Shown here piece by piece: positions 1-5,824 of a DNA stretch of 11,025 nt; the first letter of the stretch is position 1; every line of letters begins with the position of its first letter. The DNA lies in contig DALTVZ010000148.1 of the NCBI GenBank assembly GCA_029987315.1, positions 1 through 11,025 on the forward strand, given 5' to 3'. Both the position numbers and the translations under genes were made by a program. A model generated the notes under the pieces. The model had not been told where the DNA came from. It did not search any database and saw only the letters and a program-made list of their open reading frames with translations. This DNA comes from Methanocorpusculum sp. (GTDB lineage Archaea > Halobacteriota > Methanomicrobia > Methanomicrobiales > Methanocorpusculaceae).

Positions 1-1
1 C

Positions 2-196
2 CAAGCTCCAACGACCTTTGCCACACAACCCGGAGCGAGTGGTGTTCAGGTCACCCCGTCTGCACCTTTAACAGAAGGGACGGATAGCGGTTTGGTCACC
101 ATTCTTTTCGTGGTCATTGGGGTACTCACAGCGATCATTCTCATCATTGGGGCGGTCTGGTTGATAGGAAAAAGAAAGAACCGTAATTATCTCTAA
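2..196 (+). CDS. C-terminal end of a membrane-anchored surface protein (5' partial)
   Basis: The reading frame is open from the window edge to a TAA at 194-196 and gives 64 residues. The first 30 or so are rich in Thr, Ser, Pro and Gly, like the flexible stalk of an archaeal envelope protein. A hydrophobic segment of about 26 residues follows (from LVTILFVVIG to GAVWLIG), then a short basic tail KRKNRNYL. That order suggests a type I topology: the lost N-terminal part outside the cell, one membrane anchor, and a positively charged cytoplasmic end. A T7 tract follows the stop closely. The extracellular domain lies outside the window, so function cannot be given. There is no PGF-type sorting motif, so a plain transmembrane anchor is more likely than archaeosortase processing. 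Confidence 0.75.
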   Translation, partial: QAPTTFATQPGASGVQVTPSAPLTEGTDSGLVTILFVVIGVLTAIILIIGAVWLIGKRKNRNYL

Positions 197-199
197 ATC

Positions 200-206
200 T
201 TTTTTT
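200..206 (+). terminator. T-tract terminator after the surface-protein gene
   Basis: Seven consecutive T begin 4 bases after the stop codon of the upstream gene. Archaeal transcription commonly ends on such U-rich tracts without a strong hairpin. No clear stem precedes it. Confidence 0.5.
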
Positions 207-360
207 GTATATACGAAGAAGTAATGTGACAAGAGAAAACCCGCACGCAAGCAAGCTCTTCCCGAGCCCAACCCTCCCCTCAACCGATTTTTTTGCATCA
301 CCCTCTCACCACCTCATTCAACGACCATCTCCTTCTTTGCACCAAGGGGGGGGCATTATC

Positions 361-443
361 GACGCGCAAATCAGAGATTTGCTCTGCTAAGACCACTCCT
401 GAGGAGTGTTCCGACTCAGCTGAGGTCGGCAGTGGTCCGCGTC
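361..443 (-). ncRNA. Candidate structured non-coding RNA
   Basis: This 83-base block folds into a closed, nested structure. GACGCG (361-366) pairs with CGCGTC (438-443) as a closing stem. CAAATC (367-372) pairs with GATTTG (376-381) around a 3-base loop. GACCACT (391-397) pairs with AGTGGTC (431-437) and abuts the closing stem. Inside that arm are CCGAC (411-415) with GTCGG (425-429), and an alternative hairpin CACTCC (394-399) with GGAGTG (403-408). Orientation is inferred: a TATA-like element on the minus strand lies about 30 bases upstream of the closing stem, while no promoter is visible on the plus side. The size is close to that of a tRNA, but there is no TTCRA T-loop and no CCA-ready end, so it is not a tRNA. 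It also matches no motif of SRP RNA, RNase P or C/D box RNA that I can recognise. It could instead be a leader element or a chance fold. Confidence 0.4.
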
Positions 444-464
444 CAAACCGCCACCGCGTAAATC

Positions 465-479
465 CTATTAAATATATGG
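465..479 (-). promoter_or_regulatory. TATA-like promoter for the candidate ncRNA
   Basis: The minus strand reads CATATATTTAATAGG, close to an archaeal TATA box. Its centre (about 473) would place the start site near 447, a few bases before the closing stem of the candidate RNA. Confidence 0.35.
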
Positions 480-487
480 CGCCGTAG

Positions 488-514
488 AAAAACAGGCATT
501 CCTCAGAAAAAAAA
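488..514 (-). terminator. U-rich terminator of the seven-gene minus-strand operon
   Basis: On the minus strand a T8 run (514-507) starts 8 bases after the stop of the small Cys-rich gene, followed by a T5 run (492-488). Consecutive U-tracts right after the last gene fit archaeal termination. Confidence 0.55.
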
Positions 515-522
515 GTATGCGT

Positions 523-708
523 TCAGGTCCGTTTTCCGTCAAGGAACTCAGCGGGAACATTGTGTTCGAATGTTGCCCTGACATCCTGCGCCCTTAGATA
601 TTTTATCATAACGTTCATTGAACAGTTCTTCCAGTCTGGGTCCCACCACTGACATGAATCCTTTATACAGGTCTCCCGGATCAAAGGGCAATATCTCGCA
701 TCAGACAT
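523..708 (-). CDS. Small four-cysteine protein of unknown function
   Basis: A 61-residue protein. Its N-terminal half carries four cysteines, at residues 7, 14, 19 and 29 (C-x6-C-x4-C-x9-C), within the context YCPL...ETC...SCQWW...NCSM. This resembles a recurring small archaeal motif (CPL...C...CAWW...C), which suggests a bound zinc or iron-sulfur cluster; the metal is inference. The C-terminal half (from about residue 33) has no recognised motif. The start is the first ATG after an in-frame stop. No Shine-Dalgarno lies just before it. The sequence TTATAATG about 25 bases upstream could be a TATA box giving a leaderless transcript, or the gene may be read as the last member of the operon, 24 bases after the IMPACT-domain gene. 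Confidence 0.7.
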   Translation of the reverse strand: MSDARYCPLIRETCIKDSCQWWDPDWKNCSMNVMIKYLRAQDVRATFEHNVPAEFLDGKRT

Positions 709-732
709 AATTCAATACTTGTATCCAGAGCA

Positions 733-1110
733 TTATAACTCCTCTCTTTTCTTCTCATACTCAGTCACAACACCGTTTGCTGCTTCTCGAAAAGACCTCG
801 CAACACCAGCTGGTCCAAGTTTGATCCCGCCAAAGAGTCGGGAAACGATCAGAACATGACTGGAGAGATCATGTCTTGCGAGAATTTCGGCAAGAACACG
901 TCCGGGTGACCCGACCTCGCCGTCAGCTTTGCTTTCTGAAAAATCCCTGCAGACGACGGCATAACAGTGATGAGCCGCCTTTTTGTAAAGTTTATCATGC
1001 AGTTCACGGACCTCTGCAACATCTTCTGCCGAGTCGACCTCGTAAAGATGAGCGTAAAACTTCGACTTTTTCTCATCCAGACGGACGGCAGCTAACTCTC
1101 GTGCCGCCAT
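733..1110 (-). CDS. IMPACT/YigZ (UPF0029) N-terminal domain protein
   Basis: A 125-residue protein matching the UPF0029/IMPACT N-terminal fold. Visible family motifs are KKAAHHCYAV (residues 43-52), the DGE...G.PGRVLAEIL segment (63-77, compare DDGEPSGTAGRPIL in bacterial YigZ), and RLFGGIKLGPAGVARSF (91-107, compare RYFGGIKLGAGGLVRAY). Bacterial YigZ is about 200 residues, with a second DUF1949 domain; that domain is absent here and the protein stops right after the IMPACT core. The family is linked to translation and nucleic-acid binding (eukaryotic IMPACT regulates GCN2), but the biochemical role of archaeal members is not settled. The ATG overlaps the stop of the ArcS-core gene as TAATG, so translational coupling is likely. 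Confidence 0.85.
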   Translation of the reverse strand: MAARELAAVRLDEKKSKFYAHLYEVDSAEDVAEVRELHDKLYKKAAHHCYAVVCRDFSESKADGEVGSPGRVLAEILARHDLSSHVLIVSRLFGGIKLGPAGVARSFREAANGVVTEYEKKREEL

Positions 1111-1706
1111 TACCGATCCCTGATATTTTGTAAGGCTGTTCGAAACTCGTTCAGATACTCCTGCATCGACAGACTACCTTCCGGAAAAGGACAGTCGGCA
1201 TCGTAGAGCTTGTCGATCATAGGGTTTGTAGGGAAGATCTCCACGGAAATGCCGGTCTGCTGCACGGCCGCCTCCATTGCCTTTCTAAAAAGACCGATGC
1301 AATAGGCTATTCGGTACGTATATGTATCCTTTGTTTTTTCCAGATAGCCGGCGATGCGTTCAGTTTCGATACGCAGAAAATCATCTTTTATTTTTTGATC
1401 TTTCACATTACCGAGCATGTAATGATAATGTGCGAACGGATACATCAGCTCAAGTTCTGCCGGAACGGTCCCACAGGTGCCAAAAATCACCACATGATAC
1501 CTTTCCTTGTCTGGATAAACCTCATCAAACAGTGCATGAAACAGTTTATGACTTGGGCTTGTGCTGTACGGTTTTCTAACTGCACAAGGGATGAAGATCG
1601 CAACATCTCGGGGTGCTACATAATATTCATTGATGATGTATTGGTATGCCTCCTCGAACTGCGGGAGATAAAATGGGGGATCGGTTAGATCCTCTGGCAG
1701 ATGCAT
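1110..1706 (-). CDS. Stand-alone ArcS-core (DUF5591) protein, probable archaeosine tRNA modification
   Basis: A 198-residue protein whose residues 40-53 (PC-AVR-KPY-ST-S-PS-H) exactly fit the archaeosine synthase core motif PC-X3-KPY-X2-S-X2-H. A second family segment follows at about 77-99 (VPAELELMYPFAHYHY, compare VPRELE.VYPAAHYD). In Euryarchaeota, ArcS acts on preQ0 at position 15 of tRNA, adding lysine on the way to archaeosine. The full-length form also has a TGT-like domain and a PUA domain; neither is present here. It may thus be half of a split ArcS, an accessory paralogue, or a protein with another role. The ATG lies 2 bases after the PspC stop, with AGGAA as the likely ribosome site 7 bases upstream. 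Family assignment is firm; the exact activity is inferred. Confidence 0.82.
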   Translation of the reverse strand: MHLPEDLTDPPFYLPQFEEAYQYIINEYYVAPRDVAIFIPCAVRKPYSTSPSHKLFHALFDEVYPDKERYHVVIFGTCGTVPAELELMYPFAHYHYMLGNVKDQKIKDDFLRIETERIAGYLEKTKDTYTYRIAYCIGLFRKAMEAAVQQTGISVEIFPTNPMIDKLYDADCPFPEGSLSMQEYLNEFRTALQNIRDR

Positions 1707-1708
1707 GG

Positions 1709-1954
1709 TTATTCCTTAACTTTGAACTCAGCGTCGATCACATTCGGGTCGAGGGCTTTTGGACCAAGCGGGACGAAGATCCACATTAAAATATATATCA
1801 GGATACTTGGGACTGTCAGGTATGGAATGAACGTCAGAACTACCCAGATCAGGCGGACAAGCCATGTGGGAGCAGGGATGTATTCTGCGACTCCGCCACA
1901 GACCCCTCCAAGAAATTTATCGGTCTGTGATCGATGAAATGTTTCGAGTACCAT
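1709..1954 (-). CDS. PspC-domain membrane protein
   Basis: An 81-residue protein with the PspC hallmark near its start: TFHRSQTDKFLGGVCGGVAEY, compare LYRSRTDR.LGGVCGGLAEY, followed by WLVRLIWVV. A long hydrophobic stretch runs from about residue 32 to 62 and contains one or two membrane helices, ending in WIFVPLG. The C-terminal end is charged and soluble. PspC proteins are small inner-membrane components of envelope-stress responses in bacteria; in archaea they are usually encoded without the other psp genes, and their role is unknown. The gene lies 25 bases after the E1-like gene and 2 bases before the ArcS-core gene. No Shine-Dalgarno is obvious before the ATG. Confidence 0.88.
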   Translation of the reverse strand: MVLETFHRSQTDKFLGGVCGGVAEYIPAPTWLVRLIWVVLTFIPYLTVPSILIYILMWIFVPLGPKALDPNVIDAEFKVKE

Positions 1955-1979
1955 TGTATTACATATTTTTCCCGCGAGC

Positions 1980-2690
1980 CTATAAGGTTGCGCACATAGG
2001 ACATCGCGGGCTTTTTTTCACGGTAAATATCTCCATTGTGTTTTCCATTCCGTCAAATAGGAGCAGTTTTCCGGCAAGAGTACCACCGACCCCGGTCAGA
2101 TACTTCACGACCTCAGCGGCTTGGATGCTCCCTATAACACCGGCAGTTGCTCCAAGGACCGGTGTTTTCGCGGTGGTTTTGGCGTTTTGAAAGATGCAGG
2201 AGAGGCATGCGGTTTGTCTTGGGACGACTAGGGTTGCCTGACCGGTGAACCCGGCCACTGCTCCGTGCATGAGAGGGAGATCGAGATCGAGTGCCGCTTT
2301 GTTCAAAACAAATCTGGCAGCGAAATTATCCATGCAGTCAACAATGATGTCAGCATTCCCTACAAGCCGGCGAACGGATGATTCATCGATCATTTCCGTA
2401 AAGGCCGTGACTTGACACTCAGGGTTCAAAAGTTCAAGGGTCTTTTTTGCTGACTCTGCCTTGGATGTGCCGAGTCGTTCTTCAGTGTGGAGGATCTGCC
2501 GGTTGAGGTTAGAGAGCTCGATCACATCCAGATCACAGATCCTGATCTGACCTATCCCAGCCGAGGCAAGATACATGGACGCTGGTGAGCCTAGTCCTCC
2601 AGCTCCTGCGATAAAGACGGTGGCGTCTTCCAGCTTTTCCTGACCGCCTTCTCCCAGAAGTGACGTTTGTCTAACATATCGTTCGTTCAT
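1980..2690 (-). CDS. E1-like adenylyltransferase, ThiF/MoeB/HesA family
   Basis: A 236-residue enzyme of the class that adenylates the C-terminal glycine of ThiS/MoaD-type ubiquitin-like sulfur carriers. Visible are the nucleotide-binding loop GAGGLGSP (29-36), the acidic/NLNRQ segment (D53, D55, NLNRQ 61-65), CMDN (119-122), the HGAVAGFTGQ strand (142-151), and two zinc-binding pairs, CLSC (162-165) and CPMC (230-233). There is no rhodanese domain. Where E. coli ThiF has its ThiS-linking cysteine, this protein appears to have Thr (about 173). I chose the ATG at 2690 because it overlaps the tfuA stop as ATGA and begins MNERYVRQ like other family members; an upstream ATG at 2717 would lie inside tfuA and add 9 unsupported residues. 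Coupling to tfuA points to sulfur supply for thioamidation, but a role in thiamin, molybdopterin or tRNA thiolation remains possible. Confidence 0.9.
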   Translation of the reverse strand: MNERYVRQTSLLGEGGQEKLEDATVFIAGAGGLGSPASMYLASAGIGQIRICDLDVIELSNLNRQILHTEERLGTSKAESAKKTLELLNPECQVTAFTEMIDESSVRRLVGNADIIVDCMDNFAARFVLNKAALDLDLPLMHGAVAGFTGQATLVVPRQTACLSCIFQNAKTTAKTPVLGATAGVIGSIQAAEVVKYLTGVGGTLAGKLLLFDGMENTMEIFTVKKSPRCPMCATL

Positions 2691-3319
2691 TTTAGATCTC
2701 TCACTGCTGTTAGGCACTCGATCGCATCAAGCCGCTTCTGATCAACAGCATTGATTTTGAGCCATGACAAGAGAATCGGTTTTCTTTCATCAGGGATCGG
2801 CGCTTCTTTGACGACCCGCCGATACGTCCGGTCTGGATAATAGATCGCTTTACAGGTCTTCAATAAAGCGGTCTCCTCCTCTTTGGTGATGATCTCATCC
2901 AGAAAAGCTTTGGAAAAACTTGCCCGTATATTCACCATGGGTTCAGATAGGGCGACGCCTGTCTCTGTATCATAGACGAGTCCCACTTCATCATCGGCTA
3001 TGATCTCACCGGATCTGTACTGATGATATATTTTCCCAATACCGATCATGCCGAGTGTATCCAGTTCAGAGGCACGAAGCGCTCCCATAGAGGAGGAGCC
3101 GTAGACCTTCACCCCTTTTTTCATCACACCGAGAAGTTCACGGTGACCTACCGCCTGATTTTGAAAGAACACGCCGTCGATGATGACCATGATCTTTGCT
3201 CCGTCTGCGGCTCTGGAAGCGTCCCCACGTTTCACTGGGGGTAAATAAACAGCGTCAGGAAGGATCGATCTGGCAGTTGCCACATCAAGACTAGGACCGA
3301 TGAAGACGACGACGTTCAA
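2687..3319 (-). CDS. tfuA: TfuA-like protein, partner of YcaO in thioamide formation
   Basis: About 210 residues from the chosen start. It opens with the TfuA signature VVVFIGPSL, followed by LPPVKRGD, a strand IMVIIDGVFF, and YGSSSMGALRASEL, then DDEVGLVYD. TfuA proteins accompany YcaO enzymes that make backbone thioamides. In methanogens the pair is needed for thioglycine in McrA, and a bacterial TfuA has been reported to release sulfide from thiocarboxylated ThiS. Start choice: the frame stays open further upstream (to 3460), but only inside ycaO. A TTG at 3319 preceded by GAGGTG at 8 bases gives the usual N-terminus; a GTG at 3328 is the alternative. The gene overlaps the end of ycaO by 29 bases and the E1-like gene by 4 bases (ATGA), so all three should be co-translated. 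Confidence 0.88.
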   Translation of the reverse strand: MNVVVFIGPSLDVATARSILPDAVYLPPVKRGDASRAADGAKIMVIIDGVFFQNQAVGHRELLGVMKKGVKVYGSSSMGALRASELDTLGMIGIGKIYHQYRSGEIIADDEVGLVYDTETGVALSEPMVNIRASFSKAFLDEIITKEEETALLKTCKAIYYPDRTYRRVVKEAPIPDERKPILLSWLKINAVDQKRLDAIECLTAVRDLK

Positions 3320-4496
3320 TATCCACACACCTCTGTCCTCTGCGTTCGTTGTCGATGGTATAACATTCAAGACCCGGAACGACCACACGAACGACCGGTA
3401 TCTGCAGGACCGGGTCAGTAAGATCGAATACGATGACCCGATCGAGTCCGACTGCGGCAAGATTTTTGACGATCAGCTCGATATCGGTCTTGAAGTCATC
3501 GGTTGCAATGTTTGGGATCTCGTTTGCAGAACGATACTCATCACCTTTGAACCAGTAGGCATTCATGCGTTTCACTCGGTCGTATCCCATCATCTCGCGG
3601 AACTCTGCAAGCGTTGCATCTTCACGCGCTCCGTGAATCTGGGTGGCTCTGCTTTGTGCCACTTCAGAGAGAGCACGGATCATCGCGATCTCCGGATTTG
3701 TGTGGGTGCCCATGCCTATCGTGAGGAGACGGGGATCTTTGAGTTCAATATCATCTGAAACGGCGGCGATGGTGGGGATGCCGACATCTGAGGTGATGTC
3801 CCGAAGAGTGACCTCGATTCCGACGGCGGTGAATTTGGCAAGCATCTCTGCCGCTCTTGGCGGAAGATCGATGAGTTTTGGGCCGGTGTTTCTGGTAGTT
3901 TCAACAAGTGACCAGGCGTCACGCTCGATGACCTCAGTTAAGGCATAGAAGATCGCTTCTTCCAGCGTGTTGCCCGAGGCGATACCATTTGAACTGGTAC
4001 GAAATAATGTCGGGTACGAGAACGGATTTGGGTGAATGACTGCACAGAGCGGGACTTTGATCGATTCATCATTCGTGATGTCCCAACCCTCGACCCAAGG
4101 GACATCCAGATCGGCGTTTGTTGAATTAGGAAGAATGAGGTCAATTGGATCAAGGGCAGTTTCTGTTCTACGAATACAGCTGTATGGAATATTTGCAATG
4201 TCTCGTGGAATGGCTTCTGCAGAGTAGCGCTCGATCCCCTCCATGATCCCGGCGACCCGGGCTTCTTCGGGAGTTCCGCCTTTTCCGTTATAGACGGAGA
4301 TCGCCCCGTCAGCCGCGGTCGGACGGATACAGGAATAGACCGGGATCCCGATCCGATCAAGGTCGGTTATGTCAGCTACGCGGGTGATCCCCGCCTCCGG
4401 GACGAACTTTTCGATTCGTTCAAGGGTTTCTTTGGGGGTGCAGCTCCGTTCGGTCCAGCCGATATACACTTTAGGAGATGACTGCAGTTTTATCAT
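3291..4496 (-). CDS. ycaO: YcaO-family ATP-dependent cyclodehydratase/thioamidase, probably for McrA
   Basis: A 401-residue single-domain YcaO protein. The family activates a peptide-backbone amide with ATP; with TfuA and a sulfide source it replaces the carbonyl oxygen by sulfur. Conserved ATP/Mg residues are visible: EGIER (86-90), the SSNGIASG turn (168-175), the helix with E188 and ERD (191-193), and SEVAQSR (277-283). The end VVRVVVPGLE (369-377) is also typical. There is no E1-like or ocin-ThiF fusion and no PxPxP tail. Pairing with tfuA in a methanogen makes McrA Gly thioamidation the likely job; the substrate is inferred, since mcr genes are not in the window. No Shine-Dalgarno precedes the ATG. 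A TATA-like element about 26 bases upstream suggests a leaderless message. The gene is first in the run of seven. Confidence 0.92.
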   Translation of the reverse strand: MIKLQSSPKVYIGWTERSCTPKETLERIEKFVPEAGITRVADITDLDRIGIPVYSCIRPTAADGAISVYNGKGGTPEEARVAGIMEGIERYSAEAIPRDIANIPYSCIRRTETALDPIDLILPNSTNADLDVPWVEGWDITNDESIKVPLCAVIHPNPFSYPTLFRTSSNGIASGNTLEEAIFYALTEVIERDAWSLVETTRNTGPKLIDLPPRAAEMLAKFTAVGIEVTLRDITSDVGIPTIAAVSDDIELKDPRLLTIGMGTHTNPEIAMIRALSEVAQSRATQIHGAREDATLAEFREMMGYDRVKRMNAYWFKGDEYRSANEIPNIATDDFKTDIELIVKNLAAVGLDRVIVFDLTDPVLQIPVVRVVVPGLECYTIDNERRGQRCVDIERRRLHRS

Positions 4497-4515
4497 TGTA
4501 TGAGTATCAGCGGGG

Positions 4516-4527
4516 AATAGTAAAGTA
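4516..4527 (-). promoter_or_regulatory. Weak TATA-like element for the ycaO operon
   Basis: The minus strand reads TACTTTACTATT, centred about 26 bases before the ycaO ATG. That is the spacing expected for a transcript starting at or next to the start codon, which also fits the missing ribosome site. The match to the TATA consensus is imperfect. Confidence 0.35.
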
Positions 4528-4594
4528 TGTTGCGGGACATGAGCTCGAAATCGTTTAACCCGGCATGAGATCCGGATTATTGCCCGTTTATAGA

Positions 4595-4607
4595 GATATA
4601 TATATTT
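4595..4607 (+). promoter_or_regulatory. TATA box of msrAB
   Basis: GATATATATATTT is a strong archaeal TATA match. Its centre near 4601 predicts a start site near 4627, about 10 bases before the ATG at 4637. This argues against translation starting at the upstream in-frame ATG at 4565. Confidence 0.6.
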
Positions 4608-4636
4608 CCTGCGTCAAGATTACTCAAAGAGACATT

Positions 4637-5626
4637 ATGCTTGAATCCGACCGCACATATACAAAAAAAGACGGCAACGATGTGATCTATCTTGCAGGGG
4701 GCTGCTTTTGGGGACTCGAAAAACTCATGCAGTCTATTCCCGGAGTAATCTCAACAACAGCCGGCTATGCAAACGGGAAAACCGATGTGACCCCGGATTA
4801 CCGTCTGGTTTCTACAGGAAAATCAGGATTTCGTGAAGCGGTACGCGTCATCTATGATCCTGCCAAAGTCAGTCTTGATGCGATCCTCTTCTTTTATTTT
4901 GGGGCAATAGACCCAACGGTCGAAAATAAACAGGGGAATGATACAGGATCTCAGTATCAGACTGGCGTCTATTATGTCGATGAAGCCTCGAAGAAGATCG
5001 TTGTCAAAATAGCCGAGATCGAACGAAAACGGTATACGGCATTCAAAGTTGAGATCGAGCCGCTTCGATCATTTTATGATGCCGAAGAATATCATCAGAA
5101 ATATCTGGATAAAAACCCCGGAGGCTACTGCCATATAGGCGCCGATGAATTCAAAAAGGCGGCCAACATGATCATCGACCCAGGAAGATATCCACGCCCA
5201 GAGGAAAATAAACTCAGCAGCATGCTCGATGAGACTGCATACCGGGTCACACAAAAAGGTGATACCGAACCGGCATTTCAAAATGCGTTCTGGGATAAAA
5301 AGGACAAGGGCATATATGTCGATATTGTCACCGGCGAACCCTTGTTCACTTCATCAGACAAATACCAAAGCTCCTGCGGCTGGCCGGCTTTTTCAAAAAG
5401 TGTCGATGAAAACGCTATCATTTCCCGGGAGGATAGATCATTTGGTATGCGTCGTACCGAAGTGAAAAGCCGCGCAGGGAACTCCCATCTTGGACATGTG
5501 TTTGCCGGTGACCGAGAGTCGCCGACAGGGACACGCTTTTGTATAAACAGTGCATCTTTACGGTTCATCCCCTACGCCGAAATGGAGAAGGAAGGATATG
5601 GATATTTGATGAGCAGGTTTAGCTGA
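4637..5626 (+). CDS. msrAB: Fused peptide methionine sulfoxide reductase MsrA-MsrB
   Basis: A 329-residue cytoplasmic repair enzyme that reduces both epimers of methionine sulfoxide in proteins. The N-terminal MsrA domain (about 15-180) carries GGCFWG (21-26) with catalytic Cys23, and GSQY (104-107). The C-terminal MsrB domain (about 200-315) carries CGWPAF (247-252), HLGHVF (284-289) and the catalytic RFCINSASLRF with Cys302. Cys247 is a candidate resolving cysteine. The two CxxC zinc pairs found in many MsrB proteins are absent. The frame is open back to an ATG at 4565, but that ATG lies upstream of the TATA box; the ATG at 4637 gives the normal MsrA N-terminus. The gene is monocistronic and divergent from ycaO. 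It implies protection against oxidative damage in a presumed strict anaerobe. Confidence 0.95.
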   Translation: MLESDRTYTKKDGNDVIYLAGGCFWGLEKLMQSIPGVISTTAGYANGKTDVTPDYRLVSTGKSGFREAVRVIYDPAKVSLDAILFFYFGAIDPTVENKQGNDTGSQYQTGVYYVDEASKKIVVKIAEIERKRYTAFKVEIEPLRSFYDAEEYHQKYLDKNPGGYCHIGADEFKKAANMIIDPGRYPRPEENKLSSMLDETAYRVTQKGDTEPAFQNAFWDKKDKGIYVDIVTGEPLFTSSDKYQSSCGWPAFSKSVDENAIISREDRSFGMRRTEVKSRAGNSHLGHVFAGDRESPTGTRFCINSASLRFIPYAEMEKEGYGYLMSRFS

Positions 5627-5644
5627 TTATAGTGGTCTCAATAG

Positions 5645-5654
5645 ATCTTTTTTG
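5645..5654 (+). terminator. T-tract terminator after msrAB
   Basis: A T6 run lies about 20 bases after the msrAB stop, in a T/A-rich stretch. No strong hairpin is visible before it. Confidence 0.35.
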
Positions 5655-5781
5655 GGCTGTGATAAATCACGAATATCATTCTTAAACTGTCCTAAATTAA
5701 GGATAATGACCCAGTTATCGAGTTGATTTGAAGAAAAATTAACATCTGACCAAAAAAGATATTATACATGACGAAGGTATT

Positions 5782-5791
5782 GTATAGTATA
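5782..5791 (+). promoter_or_regulatory. TATA-like element for the repeat surface protein
   Basis: GTATAGTATA, centred near 5786, predicts a start about 12 bases before the ATG at 5825. The resulting short leader contains GAGAGTGAT, a partial ribosome-binding site 3-5 bases before the ATG. Confidence 0.4.
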
Positions 5792-5824
5792 AGAACTAAT
5801 TTTGTTTAACACGAGAGTGATTCT

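Larger units (their letters stand above)
197..522. other. 326-base intergenic region with C-rich stretch, G8 run and a foldable core
   Basis: No convincing protein gene lies here; the short open frames have low-complexity, unrecognisable translations. From the left it holds a T-tract terminator, a pyrimidine-rich top-strand stretch (about 255-345) with a second T7 at about 288-295, a run of eight G at 346-353, a strongly self-complementary block (361-443), a TATA-like element in minus orientation (465-479), and A-tracts that act as the terminator of the minus-strand operon (488-514). The self-complementary block and its promoter are listed separately. Confidence 0.7.

Noticed and set aside
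361..443. tRNA on either strand
   Set aside because: The size fits, but the hairpin near the end has a 3-base loop (or TCTCTGA at best), no TTCRA, and no 7-bp acceptor stem.
2691..2717. Upstream ATG for the E1-like protein
   Set aside because: The extra nine residues are family-atypical and lie in tfuA; the ATGA overlap at 2690 is the standard coupling.
3291..3319. Frameshift or fusion between ycaO and tfuA
   Set aside because: YcaO ends soon after its conserved VVPGLE segment and TfuA begins with its own signature, so two complete overlapping genes explain the region.
3320..3460. N-terminal extension of TfuA by up to 47 residues
   Set aside because: It lies wholly inside ycaO in another frame, has no TfuA-like sequence, and a TTG or GTG with a good ribosome site gives the normal N-terminus.
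3643..3948. Long open frames opposite ycaO, moeA and ribB
   Set aside because: They are antisense shadows of well-supported genes, with no family motif and no start signals.
4565..4636. Upstream ATG for MsrAB
   Set aside because: It precedes the strong TATA box at 4595-4607, so it would not be on the transcript.
5660..5700. Small inverted repeats GTGAT..ATCAC and TCCT..AGGA downstream of msrAB
   Set aside because: The stems are only 4-5 bp and AT-rich; they are expected by chance and no regulator or transcript supports them.
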